NCBI RefSeq assembly: GCF_001469955.1
Contig: NZ_LOPU01000034.1
Location: 60,815-124,814, forward strand
Direction: 5' to 3'
DNA: 64,000 nt
From: Haloprofundus marisrubri
Lineage (GTDB): Archaea > Halobacteriota > Halobacteria > Halobacteriales > Haloferacaceae
Position numbers and translations under genes: made by a program
Shown: one piece after another, positions 44,434-53,139 of the stretch
Layout: every line of letters begins with the position of its first letter
Position numbering within the stretch: position 1 is the first letter of the stretch
Notes under the pieces: generated by a model
What the model was told of the DNA's origin: nothing
The model's database searches: none
The model's input: the letters and a program-made list of their open reading frames with translations, nothing else

Positions 44434-44565
44434 GGTTGGTGCAGGCGTTGATAGGTTCGGTTTCCGGCAGTTCGTCCGATTTCGGGTCGTTCGAGGGGTC
44501 ATTCGGAGCGACCGCTCGCTCGAACCGTTCGACACGCTCATACGTCGGCCCCGACAGATTCGACC

Positions 44566-45540
44566 GTGTACTGTTTGGAACTCGCGGGCGAGGACGACGC
44601 GTTCGCCGCCTACGAGGCCCGCGCGGCCGCCGGAGAACCCGAACTCGCCGCCCCGGGTGTCGCCGTCGCGCGAACGCTCGACCGAGCGCGCGCGAGAACG
44701 CTCGCGTACACCCATCGTGCGAGCGATCTGGTCGGCCACACCGACGCCAGCGTCGAGAGTGCCCGACTCCTCCTCGAAGCGGCGTCGCTGTCGCGGGAGG
44801 GGACCGTCGCCGTCCGTGCGCGCGACGTTCGCGGCGAGAGCGACGTCTCGACGGGCGACACCGAACGCGAACTCGGCGGCGTTCTCGTCGACCGCGGCTA
44901 CGCCGTCGATTTGGACGACCCCGACAACGTTCTCCGGGTGGTTTTCGCGGACGACCGCTGTTTCGTCGGCTGGCAGGTCGTCGAGAGCATCCGCGACTAC
45001 GGAGACAGGAGACCGACCGACCGGCCGTTCTTCCAACCGGGGAGCATGGCTCCACTGGACGCCCGAGCGTTCGCCAACATCGCCGGCGCACAACCCGGTG
45101 CGACGATTTTAGACCCGATGTGTGGCACCGGCGGCACGCTCATCGAGGCGGGACTCGTCGGCGCGACGCCCGTCGGCGTCGACGCACAGAAGAAGATGGC
45201 CGCCGGCGCACGGATAAATCTCGACGCGTACGTCGACGGCGACGCTCACGTCGTCCGCGGCGATGCTACCGCTCTGCCTCTGCGTGACGACGCCGTCGAC
45301 GGCGTCGTCTTCGACGCGCCGTACGGCCGCCAGTCGAAGATTGCGCGGCACTCGCTGCGTGACCTCGTTTCGGGAGCGCTCGAAGAGGCGTACCGTGTCG
45401 CGCCGCAGGGCGTTCTCGTCGCCGACCGTTCGTGGCACGAGGAAGCAGAGAACGCGGGGTGGACAGTCGAGGAAACGTTCGAGCGGCGGGTGCATCGCTC
45501 ACTGGTCAGGCACGTCCACGTGTTGCGACGCGACGAGTAA
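44566..45540 (+). CDS. trmG10: tRNA (guanine(10)-N2)-dimethyltransferase TrmG10
   Basis: 324 residues from GTG 44566. An N-terminal NFLD/THUMP region (about 1-155) binds tRNA, and the Rossmann methyltransferase has ILDPMCGTGGTLIEAGL (motif I), VGVDAQKKMAAGARINLDA and FDAPYGRQSK in place of the usual DPPY. It methylates G10 of tRNAs at N2. The family is archaeal (Trm-G10 / TIGR01177). Confidence 0.92.
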   Translation: MYCLELAGEDDAFAAYEARAAAGEPELAAPGVAVARTLDRARARTLAYTHRASDLVGHTDASVESARLLLEAASLSREGTVAVRARDVRGESDVSTGDTERELGGVLVDRGYAVDLDDPDNVLRVVFADDRCFVGWQVVESIRDYGDRRPTDRPFFQPGSMAPLDARAFANIAGAQPGATILDPMCGTGGTLIEAGLVGATPVGVDAQKKMAAGARINLDAYVDGDAHVVRGDATALPLRDDAVDGVVFDAPYGRQSKIARHSLRDLVSGALEEAYRVAPQGVLVADRSWHEEAENAGWTVEETFERRVHRSLVRHVHVLRRDE

Positions 45541-45558
45541 GCCGCTCCGACGCAACGA

Positions 45559-45990
45559 TTAGGGCGCACCGACGCGTCTTCGGCGGCGATACAGGTAGTA
45601 GCCGAGCGCCGGGAGCGAGACGACGTACAGTGGATAGAACAACGCTGCGACAACGTTGCCGACGCCGCCGAGCGCCCACGCCCACGACGGCCGCCAGCCG
45701 TAGTCTCCTCGGCGGAGCGCCCAGGTATCGAGTACGAGCATCGTGAGGACGCCGAATGCGACGAAGACCGCGAGCAACTGCGCAGCGAACGTGAGCAACA
45801 GCCACGAAATCACCAGCGTGTCGGGAGGACTGCCGCCCGCGTTCAAATAGGAACCGCCGCCGAACAGCACGACGCTGAACGTCGAAAGCAGCGACAAGAG
45901 CGGCACGAGCGGAAAACAGGCGACACCGAACCACCAGCGGGGCGCGGCGGGAGTATCCGATGACCGACGAGATTGTGATTGGAGGGACAC
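45559..45990 (-). CDS. Multi-pass membrane protein
   Basis: 143 residues, GTG start. Four hydrophobic helices after a Ser/Arg/Gln-rich cytoplasmic start; a cluster RRRRRVGAP at the end stays inside by the positive-inside rule. FGVACFPLVPLLSLLSTFSVVLFGGGSYLNAGG and the LPALGYYLYRRRRR end are landmarks. Family and function not recognised. Confidence 0.68.
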   Translation of the reverse strand: MSLQSQSRRSSDTPAAPRWWFGVACFPLVPLLSLLSTFSVVLFGGGSYLNAGGSPPDTLVISWLLLTFAAQLLAVFVAFGVLTMLVLDTWALRRGDYGWRPSWAWALGGVGNVVAALFYPLYVVSLPALGYYLYRRRRRVGAP

Positions 45991-46027
45991 GTCACCCGAT
46001 TCACAGAACGCGGGTATGAGGGTTTCG

Positions 46028-46657
46028 TCAGGACTGGCGCGCGACGACGGTCTCGCCCGCCCGGACGCGCTGACCCTTCTTCACACAGACGTCGGTCGCG
46101 TCGAACCGCTCGGGAAGCAACACGTCGGCACGACTACCGAAGGCGATGTGGCCGATTCGCTGACCGCGTTCGAGCGAGACGCCGTCCTCGACGTAGGGGT
46201 GAATGCGCCGGGCGAACGCGCCCGCGATGAGCGACACCTCGAACTCGCCGCAGTCGACGTCGACGCGTTCGTTTCGCTCCGAATCCTTCGAGAACGCCGG
46301 TTTGTGCGCGCCGGGTCGATGCGTCACCGACTCGACCGTCGCGTCGGCGGGCGCACGGTTGACGTGGACGTTCGTGACGTTCATGAACACGCCGACGCGG
46401 ACGCGGTCGTCCTCGCGTCGAATCACCGAGACACGTCCGTCAGCGGGCGAGACGAATCCCGAGTCGGGTGCGACGCGTTCGGGGTCGCGGAAGAACCAGA
46501 GGACGAACAGCGTCACCGCGATGAAGAGCAGTCCGAGCGGCGGCACGAAAACCGAGAGCAGCACCGCGAGAATCGCAGGCGGAAGCGCGTAGCGTCGCGT
46601 CGACGGGGCGAACTGTCGGGGGACGGCCGCCGAGAGGCGTGCGGGAAGCGAGGCCAT
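46028..46657 (-). CDS. asd: Archaetidylserine/phosphatidylserine decarboxylase proenzyme
   Basis: 209 residues. The proenzyme cleaves itself to form a pyruvoyl group that decarboxylates archaetidylserine to archaetidylethanolamine. Two membrane helices (about 25-55) precede VSPADGRV (70-77) and NVHVNRAP; the self-cleavage site is G174-S175 in HIAFGSRADVLLP, as in the short PSD-A type enzymes. It follows rfcC with no gap (the rfcC stop abuts its start), so the two are in one transcript, an arrangement I also recall from Haloferax. Confidence 0.93.
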   Translation of the reverse strand: MASLPARLSAAVPRQFAPSTRRYALPPAILAVLLSVFVPPLGLLFIAVTLFVLWFFRDPERVAPDSGFVSPADGRVSVIRREDDRVRVGVFMNVTNVHVNRAPADATVESVTHRPGAHKPAFSKDSERNERVDVDCGEFEVSLIAGAFARRIHPYVEDGVSLERGQRIGHIAFGSRADVLLPERFDATDVCVKKGQRVRAGETVVARQS

Positions 46658-47668
46658 CTACGCGGCCCCACCCGCGGGCGACCACTCGGTGAGCAAGTGA
46701 CAGACGTGGATTCGGTCGTCGCTCCCCGTCGCCAAGTCGAGGTCGACCTGTCCGGCGAGTCGGTGCAGGCGGGCGAGTTCGTCGCCGCTGTAGTCGGTTC
46801 GGGCGACGCGGAGCAGTTCGCCGAGCAGTTCCTGTCCGCCGTAGCCTTCGTCGAGAAGGTCGTCGACACCCTTCCGGGCGGCTTTGAACTCGCCGGCTTC
46901 GGCGTCGGCGAGCACGCCGCGGAGCGCCTCGTCGTCGCCGACGTCGCCGAGGGTCTCGAACGCCGCGTTCATCGTCAACTCGTCGGCGGCGACGGCCGTC
47001 GCCTGTGCGCTGAGAATCGCCTTCCGGAGATTGCCGCCGGCGAATCCGGCGACGTACTCCAGACCGTCGTCGTCGTACTCGATTTCCTCGGCGTCGACGA
47101 TATCGCGGAGCACGTCGACCATCTCGTCGGTCGTCGGCGCGCGAACCGGGACCGGGAAACAGCGCGAGCGAATCGGCGGAATGAGCTTCGTCGGCTGGCG
47201 CGTCGTGATGACGAACTGTGTGGTCCGGTGGTGTTGTTCCATCACGCGGCGAAGCGCCTGCTGGAAGTCCTCGCGGATGGCCTCGGCGTTGTCGAGGACG
47301 ATGGTTTTGTACTCGCCGGAGACGGGCGCGTAACTCGCCGACTCCTTGAGCACGCGGTTTATCATGTCGCGTTTGGCCATCCGACTGCGACCGGAGAGAA
47401 ACGACTCGAAGCGGGGGTCCTCGCGGAGTTCCTTTTTCGTCCGAGTGAAGAAGTCCGCGACGTTGATTTCGACGAGGTCGTTCTCTACGTCGTCGTGCGT
47501 CTCACGGGCGAGCGCACGGACTGCTGCGGTCTTGCCGACGCCCGGCGGACCTTGAACGACGAGGTTCATCGGTTCGTCGACGGTGCGAGCGAGTCGCTCT
47601 CGAACCGCCGCCTGCGGGAGGTCGGCGAGCTCCGGTGCGTGCGCATCGGTCCACAGGGGGGCGTCCAT
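46658..47668 (-). CDS. rfcC: Replication factor C small subunit paralogue (RfcC)
   Basis: 336 residues from ATG 47668. Walker A is GPPGVGKTAAVRAL, and SRCFPVPV carries the arginine finger. The Walker B is degenerate: IVLDNAEAI in place of the DEAD core, so ATP hydrolysis may be weaker than in RfcS. The collar domain (YGGQELLGELLR onward) is present. Clamp loaders of haloarchaea use two small subunits; this is the divergent one. asd follows at once. Confidence 0.92.
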   Translation of the reverse strand: MDAPLWTDAHAPELADLPQAAVRERLARTVDEPMNLVVQGPPGVGKTAAVRALARETHDDVENDLVEINVADFFTRTKKELREDPRFESFLSGRSRMAKRDMINRVLKESASYAPVSGEYKTIVLDNAEAIREDFQQALRRVMEQHHRTTQFVITTRQPTKLIPPIRSRCFPVPVRAPTTDEMVDVLRDIVDAEEIEYDDDGLEYVAGFAGGNLRKAILSAQATAVAADELTMNAAFETLGDVGDDEALRGVLADAEAGEFKAARKGVDDLLDEGYGGQELLGELLRVARTDYSGDELARLHRLAGQVDLDLATGSDDRIHVCHLLTEWSPAGGAA

Positions 47669-47799
47669 TTGTCCGATATTGTCTGTAACGACGTAAGAAT
47701 CGGTCGGTTCAGTCGGGCGACGGCAACGACCACCGGCTTCGATTCCGAATTTCAAAAAAGACCCCCCGGGATGTTCCAGATTTTCGCAGTCTGCCGAAC

Positions 47800-48249
47800 T
47801 CAGCGTTCGTACTCCCGGCTACGCTCGTATCGCTCCCGGCTCGACCGCTGGACGCGTTCTCGGGCCCCCTCGTACGTCTCGGTTTCGAGCAGTCGCTCCA
47901 GTTTCTGCTCGAACATCTCGTCGGAGAGCTCTCCGCGTGCGTAGCGTTCGCGGAGCGTCACGAGCGGGTCTGTCTCCTCCTCCTTCTCGTCGTCGCTGGC
48001 GTCACTCGTCGCCGACCAGTCGAACATCTCTTCGAGCGACGCCTCGAACGACGAGAACCAGTCGTCTGTTTCCTCCTCTTCTTCGCCGAACAGCAACTCG
48101 ACGAGCGGGACGAACACGACGAACCCGAGTATCCAGATGAGAAAGAACAGTTCGAACCCACCGAACAGCGCGAGAAAGCCTGCGCCGAGGACCAGAAGCG
48201 AGGCGATTTCGGTCGCGTTCGTTCGAGCGCGCTCTGCCGGGGAAGCCAT
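47800..48249 (-). CDS. SHOCT-domain membrane protein
   Basis: 149 residues: two membrane helices (about 16-33 and 35-54), then an acidic segment and a C-terminal SHOCT motif (DPLVTLRERYARGELSDEMFEQKLERLL, about 94-121) followed by an Arg/Glu-rich helix. SHOCT is a short oligomerisation motif common in haloarchaea. The cellular role is unknown. Confidence 0.82.
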   Translation of the reverse strand: MASPAERARTNATEIASLLVLGAGFLALFGGFELFFLIWILGFVVFVPLVELLFGEEEEETDDWFSSFEASLEEMFDWSATSDASDDEKEEETDPLVTLRERYARGELSDEMFEQKLERLLETETYEGARERVQRSSRERYERSREYER

Positions 48250-48369
48250 AGCGGTTCTACTCGCGCTCAGACCAAAAACCAGTCGGCGAACGCGACGGTG
48301 AGTGCACCCTCAATCGACTGCGACGACGTATCCGACACGGGTTTAGTCCGCCCCCGTCTCAGAGCCTGT

Positions 48370-49299
48370 ATGTCGATGCGCGTGACCTTCTTAGGAACCA
48401 GTGGGGCCATCCCGACGACCCAACGGGCCCCCAGCGCCATCCTCCTCAACCGGGAGGGCGAGCGCCTGCTTTTCGACTGCGGCGAGGGAACTCAGCGGCA
48501 GATGATGCGCTTCGGAACCGGCTTCGGGGTCTCACATCTGTTCGTCACACATCTCCACGGTGACCACATCCTCGGGATTCCCGGATTGATACAGTCGTGG
48601 GACTTCAACGGCCGCGAAGAGCCCATCGCAATCCACGCCCCCCGCGGGTCGAGAGAGCACATCGAGAATCTCGTCCACGCCGGCGGCTACCGCCCGAGCT
48701 ATCCAGTCAGAGTCCACGAGGTGAGCGCCGGCGCGACGGCGCTCGAAGGCGACGAGTACGAGGTACGGACGTTCGAGACGAACCACCGGACGCGCTCGCA
48801 AGGGTACGCGCTCGTCGAAGACGACCGGCCCGGGCGGTTCGACCGCGAGAAGGCCGAAAAACTGGGGATTCCGGTCGGCCCGAAGTTCGGAAAACTCCAC
48901 GAGGGCGAGGCCGTCGAACTCGACGACGGGCGGGTCGTCGAACCCGAGGAAGTCGTCGGCGACCCCCGACCGGGCCGAAAGTTCGTCTACACCGGTGACA
49001 CGCGCCCGGTACAGGCGACGGTCGATATCGCCGAAAACGCGGATTTGCTGGTTCACGACGCGACGTTCGCCTCCGACAACGCGGGTCGCGCCCGACAGAC
49101 GGCGCACTCGACGGCCGCCGAAGCCGCCGACGTCGCCCAGCGTGCGGGTGTGAAGCGTCTCGCGTTGACTCACGTCTCCTCGCGCTACGCCGCCGACGTG
49201 TCGCAGTTGGCCGCAGAAGCGACGGAAGCCTTCGACGGCGAGTCGTTCGTCGCCGAGGACGGCCAGCGCGTCGAGATTCCGTATCCGGACGCCGAGTGA
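48370..49299 (+). CDS. rnz: Ribonuclease Z (tRNase Z)
   Basis: 309 residues from ATG 48370. It removes the 3' trailer of pre-tRNAs that lack an encoded CCA, which fits the tRNA-Arg at the end of this window. The metallo-beta-lactamase core is complete: THLHGDHILGIP (HxHxDH), ETNHRTRSQGYAL, YTGDTRP (Asp) and THVSSRY (His). The exosite arm segment EKAEKLGIPVGPKFGKLHEGE is present. Confidence 0.95.
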   Translation: MSMRVTFLGTSGAIPTTQRAPSAILLNREGERLLFDCGEGTQRQMMRFGTGFGVSHLFVTHLHGDHILGIPGLIQSWDFNGREEPIAIHAPRGSREHIENLVHAGGYRPSYPVRVHEVSAGATALEGDEYEVRTFETNHRTRSQGYALVEDDRPGRFDREKAEKLGIPVGPKFGKLHEGEAVELDDGRVVEPEEVVGDPRPGRKFVYTGDTRPVQATVDIAENADLLVHDATFASDNAGRARQTAHSTAAEAADVAQRAGVKRLALTHVSSRYAADVSQLAAEATEAFDGESFVAEDGQRVEIPYPDAE

Positions 49300-49300
49300 G

Positions 49301-49819
49301 TCAGCGGCGGTCGGTCGACGACTCCTCGGTGAGAGTCCCCTCGGTGTCGAGTGCCGCGTCGTCGATATCGCCCTCATCGGCCGCCTCACCTCTCTCGTCG
49401 GCCGCACACGCGCGACAGTACCGGTTCTCGCCGTCGTCCAACAACACCAGCGGGACGCCCGCGACGACGAACTCGCGGACGAATCGATGGGACTCGCCGG
49501 CGGTCACGCGTCGGTCACAGGCGACGCAGTCGAACTCTAACGTGGAGCCGTCGGCGTCGATGCCGACGCCGTCGTCTCTCTCGGCAGCGTTTTCGGTACT
49601 GCCGAGCGGTCGACAAACGACGCGTCTCGCTGGGCCGAACGTCGTCCGCGAATACGCCGTCGGTTGTATCAGGAGAACCGCCGCACCGACGACCAAAGCG
49701 AGAAATCCGAGGAGGAAAACGACGCGGCCGACAGAGAGGAGGAGTCCGCGAAACGCGACAGCGGCGACGAGAACGAAGAGAGTGAGTGCGACGGGCAGTA
49801 CGGGGAACTGACGGGACAC
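49301..49819 (-). CDS. Membrane protein with a cytosolic four-cysteine zinc motif
   Basis: 172 residues, GTG start, with two N-terminal membrane helices (about 5-25 and 30-52) and a soluble part holding CVACDRR (C97/C100 region) and YCRACAADERG (a second CxxC), a likely zinc site. The C-terminal 30 residues are acidic low complexity. It is 6 nt downstream of the band-7 gene on the same strand and may form an operon with it; it overlaps no gene of rnz. Confidence 0.7.
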   Translation of the reverse strand: MSRQFPVLPVALTLFVLVAAVAFRGLLLSVGRVVFLLGFLALVVGAAVLLIQPTAYSRTTFGPARRVVCRPLGSTENAAERDDGVGIDADGSTLEFDCVACDRRVTAGESHRFVREFVVAGVPLVLLDDGENRYCRACAADERGEAADEGDIDDAALDTEGTLTEESSTDRR

Positions 49820-49825
49820 GGTGTC

Positions 49826-50773
49826 TCAGTTCGCGGTACTGTTCGTCGTGTTTCCGGTCGTCGTCGACGTCGTCTGTTGGGTGTTGGCATCGCCGTCGAT
49901 GTTTCTGACGAACTGCGGGTAGCCGTTCTCGCCGACGGGGATGTACACCGTGTCGGTCTCGTCGAGACGTTCGATGTACTGTTGAGTGAGGATGCGGTCG
50001 TTGAGCGATTGGCTCACGACGCGGTTGGCCTCGGCTTCACCTTCGGCTTCGATGCGTTTGCGGTCGGCTTCCAGTTTCTCGACTTCCAGTTCGCTCTGTT
50101 TCTGTTGGCGACGCTGTTCGGTAATCTCCTTCTGTTCGACGGCTCTGGCGTACTCGGCAGGGAGTTCGACGTTGCGGACCTGAACCGCTTCGAGGATGAG
50201 GCCGTCGGGGGCGAACTCCTCGGCGAGCGTCTCTTCGGCGGCTTGTTTCAGTGTCGCCTGTCCTGCACCGGTGTACACGTCCGTAACGGGCAGACGGCCC
50301 GCCTCCGTTCGCAGTGCCGACCGAATCGACGGCCGGATGAGACGTTCCTCGGCGGTGTCGAGGTTTCGGTAGTTCTTGTAGAACGTGACGGCTTTCGCGC
50401 TGTCGACGCGGTAGCGGACGGTCACGTCGATGTCGACGCGGAGGCCGTCCTCGGTGAGCACGGTGATGGCGTCGTCACGCGTCGCTTCCTGTCCTTCACC
50501 CTGCTGGGCGGACATCGTGTACGACTGCGGACGAACCGAGAGACTCGTCGTCGACTGCGAGACGGGGTTGACGAAATGCAGGCCCGGTTCGAAGACGGTA
50601 CCGGTGGTCGCACCCCACTTCTTGACGACTTTCACGTTACCTTCTTCGACGGGTTCCCACGCGAGGATGCCGGCGATAGGTGCGGCGATGACCAAGAGCG
50701 CGAGAGCGCCGATAAGGAGGTACTTGCGGAGGGCTGCCGAACTCACGTCCGGCGGGTCGGGGTCGTAACTCAT
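49826..50773 (-). CDS. SPFH/band 7 (prohibitin-like) membrane protein
   Basis: 315 residues: one N-terminal membrane helix (about 17-36) and an SPFH domain (about 45-215; NVKVVKKWGATTGTVFEPGLHFVNPVSQSTT), then a long helix (EITEQRRQQKQSELEVEKLEADRKRIEAEGEAEANR) and an Asn/Thr-rich end. Band-7 proteins assemble rings in membranes and often partner a protease. The gene just downstream encodes a small zinc membrane protein rather than the usual NfeD or protease. Confidence 0.9.
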   Translation of the reverse strand: MSYDPDPPDVSSAALRKYLLIGALALLVIAAPIAGILAWEPVEEGNVKVVKKWGATTGTVFEPGLHFVNPVSQSTTSLSVRPQSYTMSAQQGEGQEATRDDAITVLTEDGLRVDIDVTVRYRVDSAKAVTFYKNYRNLDTAEERLIRPSIRSALRTEAGRLPVTDVYTGAGQATLKQAAEETLAEEFAPDGLILEAVQVRNVELPAEYARAVEQKEITEQRRQQKQSELEVEKLEADRKRIEAEGEAEANRVVSQSLNDRILTQQYIERLDETDTVYIPVGENGYPQFVRNIDGDANTQQTTSTTTGNTTNSTAN

Positions 50774-50840
50774 ACTACATCCTGAAATTCGTGTACTTCG
50801 ACTTGTTTGTTTGGGAACAGAGCGTCGGCGACTGGAGAAC

Positions 50841-50916
50841 GGGAGTCGGTCGGGTCAGGTCGAGTCGAGTCAAGTCGGGGTGAGTCGGGTCGGGCCAGGT
50901 CGAGTCGGGTCGATTC
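50841..50916. repeat. Pentanucleotide tandem repeat (about GRGTC)
   Basis: About 14 imperfect 5-bp units of the form GAGTC/GGGTC/AGGTC run through the divergent gap between the band-7 and DUF460 genes. Such a run is prone to slippage and may vary in length between strains. Confidence 0.6.
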
Positions 50917-50957
50917 CGGCGTGGGGTATTTACTGACAGACCACTTATTCCGTCAGC

Positions 50958-52931
50958 GTGAACGCTCGGACGCGTGCGCTCGACTCCGTCGTCTTCGGCG
51001 TCGACATCCAGAGCGGTGACGTTCGTGGAGATGCGCCCTCCTACGCTCTCGTCGTTCTCGACGGCGACGAAGTGGAACGTGACGTAGTCTCGCTGCGGAA
51101 GCTGAGACGACTGGTCGAAGCGCGAGAACCGGCGATGCTGGCGACGGACAACATGTACGAACTCGCCGCCGACAAGGACGCACTCGTCCACTTCCTGCGG
51201 TGGCTCCCCGAGGGAACGAAACTGGTGCAAGTGACCGGCGCAGAGCGCCCCGAACCGCTCTCGCGGGTCGCCTCCCGCCACGGCGTCCCCTACGGCAAGA
51301 AGCCGATGAAAGAGGCCGAGGCGGCCGCCCGCCTCGCACTCGGCAACGTCGGCTACGAAGTGAGCGCCTTCACCAACACGACGACGGTGAAGGTTTCGCG
51401 CGGCCGCTCGACGGGCAAGGGCGGGTGGAGTCAGGACCGCTACACCCGCCGCATCCACGGCAACGTCAGGCGTCGCGCCCGCGAAGTCGAGTCGGAACTC
51501 GACAAAGCCGGTCTGGAGTACGACAAGGACGTAACCGAGAAGTACGGCGGCTTCTCGAACGCTATCTTCACTGTCGAAGCCCGCCCCGGCGACATCCCCG
51601 TCTCGGCGAACCGTTCGGGCGACGTGCGCGTCGAAATCGAGCGCGAACGCCGCGACGGCGTCGAGTTCGAACCGCTCGTGAAGCGCCGCGACCGCGTCAT
51701 CGTCGGCATCGACCCCGGCACGACGACCGCCGTCGCCGTCGCGGACCTCGACGGGAACGTCCTCGACGTCTACTCGACACGCACCGACGACACCGCCGGC
51801 GTCATCGAGTGGCTCATCGAACGCGGGCGGCCGACCATCGTCGCCGCCGACGTGCATCCGATGCCCGAAACCGTCGAGAAGTTCCGTCGGAGTTTCGAGG
51901 CCGTCGGCTGGGCACCGCCGAAAGACCTGCCCGTCGACGAGAAACTGCACCGAACTCGGGATATCGACTACGACAACGACCACGAACGCGACGCGCTGGC
52001 GGCGGCGCTGTTCGCCTACGACGCCCACGAGGACCAGTTCGCTCGCATCACGCGGAAGGTGCCCCCGAACGTCGACCGCAGCGAGGTCATCGCCCGTGTG
52101 TTGGCCGAAGAGGAGTCCGTCGAAGCCGTACTCAGAGAACTGGACCCGAGGGTCGAAGACGAGACGGAGGCCGAATCGACGCACGAACCGCGCGAACTCA
52201 CCGAAGACGAAAAGCGCATCAAGCGTCTCGAACGGCAGGTCGAACGCCTCGAAACCCACGCAGACGAGTTGAAGACGCGACTGGAGACGAAAGACGAGAC
52301 CATCGACGAGTATGAGAAAGAACTCTCGGACGCTCGCCGGAACGAACGACGCGAGGCGCGCGAGCGACGCGAAGTCAATCGTCTCGAACGCGAGAACGAG
52401 CGGTTAGAGCGCGAACGCGACAAAGCCGAAAAGAAAGCCGACGAACTGGAGCGAAAGCTCGACCGACTGAAGACGCTGTGGAAACTCGACCACTCGAACT
52501 TCGCGGACGTGGCCGGCGACCGGGACTTGGTCGCCGTCAAAGTCGTCGAACAGTTCACGCTGGACGGCATCGAGACGGCCCAAGAACAGTTCGGACTCGC
52601 CGCTGGAGATGTCGTATACTTCCGCGACGCCAGCGGTGCGGGTCGGCGTACCGCCGAACTGCTCGCGGAGACGGACCCGCGAGTCGTCCTCCGCGAAGGC
52701 GGCCTCTCGGACGCCGCCGACGAAGTGCTGTTCGAGGCCGACATTCCGGTCGGCCCCGCCGAGGACGTCTCTATGCAGGAAGTCGACGAACTCGCGGTCG
52801 CCCGCGAGAGCGACGTAGAGGCCGTCATCGACGACTGGGAGGAGCGTGCCGAGGAGCGTCGCCGCGACCAGAACTCGGCGATGGTCGACGAGATTATCTC
52901 CGAACACCGCGCGGAGAACCGCGGGCGCTGA
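50958..52931 (+). CDS. DUF460 RNase H-like protein with a coiled coil
   Basis: 657 residues, GTG start. It has two RNase H-like halves (VFGVDIQSGD near residue 12-21; KRRDRVIVGIDPGTTTAVAVADLDG at about 235-258, with Asp as the first catalytic-type residue), a DYDNDHERDALAAALFAYDAH block, and a long Glu/Arg/Lys coiled coil (about 400-510). The family (DUF460) is archaeal and of unknown function; a nuclease or RNA/DNA-binding role is inferred from the fold. A second Asp in DNDHERDA resembles the third metal ligand. Confidence 0.88.
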   Translation: MNARTRALDSVVFGVDIQSGDVRGDAPSYALVVLDGDEVERDVVSLRKLRRLVEAREPAMLATDNMYELAADKDALVHFLRWLPEGTKLVQVTGAERPEPLSRVASRHGVPYGKKPMKEAEAAARLALGNVGYEVSAFTNTTTVKVSRGRSTGKGGWSQDRYTRRIHGNVRRRAREVESELDKAGLEYDKDVTEKYGGFSNAIFTVEARPGDIPVSANRSGDVRVEIERERRDGVEFEPLVKRRDRVIVGIDPGTTTAVAVADLDGNVLDVYSTRTDDTAGVIEWLIERGRPTIVAADVHPMPETVEKFRRSFEAVGWAPPKDLPVDEKLHRTRDIDYDNDHERDALAAALFAYDAHEDQFARITRKVPPNVDRSEVIARVLAEEESVEAVLRELDPRVEDETEAESTHEPRELTEDEKRIKRLERQVERLETHADELKTRLETKDETIDEYEKELSDARRNERREARERREVNRLERENERLERERDKAEKKADELERKLDRLKTLWKLDHSNFADVAGDRDLVAVKVVEQFTLDGIETAQEQFGLAAGDVVYFRDASGAGRRTAELLAETDPRVVLREGGLSDAADEVLFEADIPVGPAEDVSMQEVDELAVARESDVEAVIDDWEERAEERRRDQNSAMVDEIISEHRAENRGR

Positions 52932-52986
52932 GTCGTCGCTCGAAGGAACGGGAGGGCAAACAGACGGGACAGCGGATAGTCGAACC

Positions 52987-53028
52987 CGCGGAGCGGCGTC
53001 CCGTACACCCGCCTCGACTCGCTCCGCG
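52987..53028. repeat. Intergenic hairpin element, copy 2
   Basis: 9-bp perfect arms (CGCGGAGCG at 52987-52995 and its complement at 53020-53028) enclose a 24-nt loop whose last 15 nt equal those of copy 1 at 21433-21476. It lies between the DUF460 and tyrS genes. Confidence 0.7.
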
Positions 53029-53139
53029 CCGCGTTCACAGCACGATGTGGGGTGGGTCCCGTCACCCGATTTGAACCTTCGGACGGCGTGCGAACACACT
53101 TCCAGAAGTCATATCCCACATCCGGCGCTCGGTACGAGT

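Noticed and set aside
53040..53095. A GATTTGAACC stretch (complement of a T-loop GTTCAAATC) suggested a tRNA remnant upstream of tyrS
   Set aside because: The T-stem does not pair (GAAGG against CGGGT) and no anticodon arm or acceptor stem is present.
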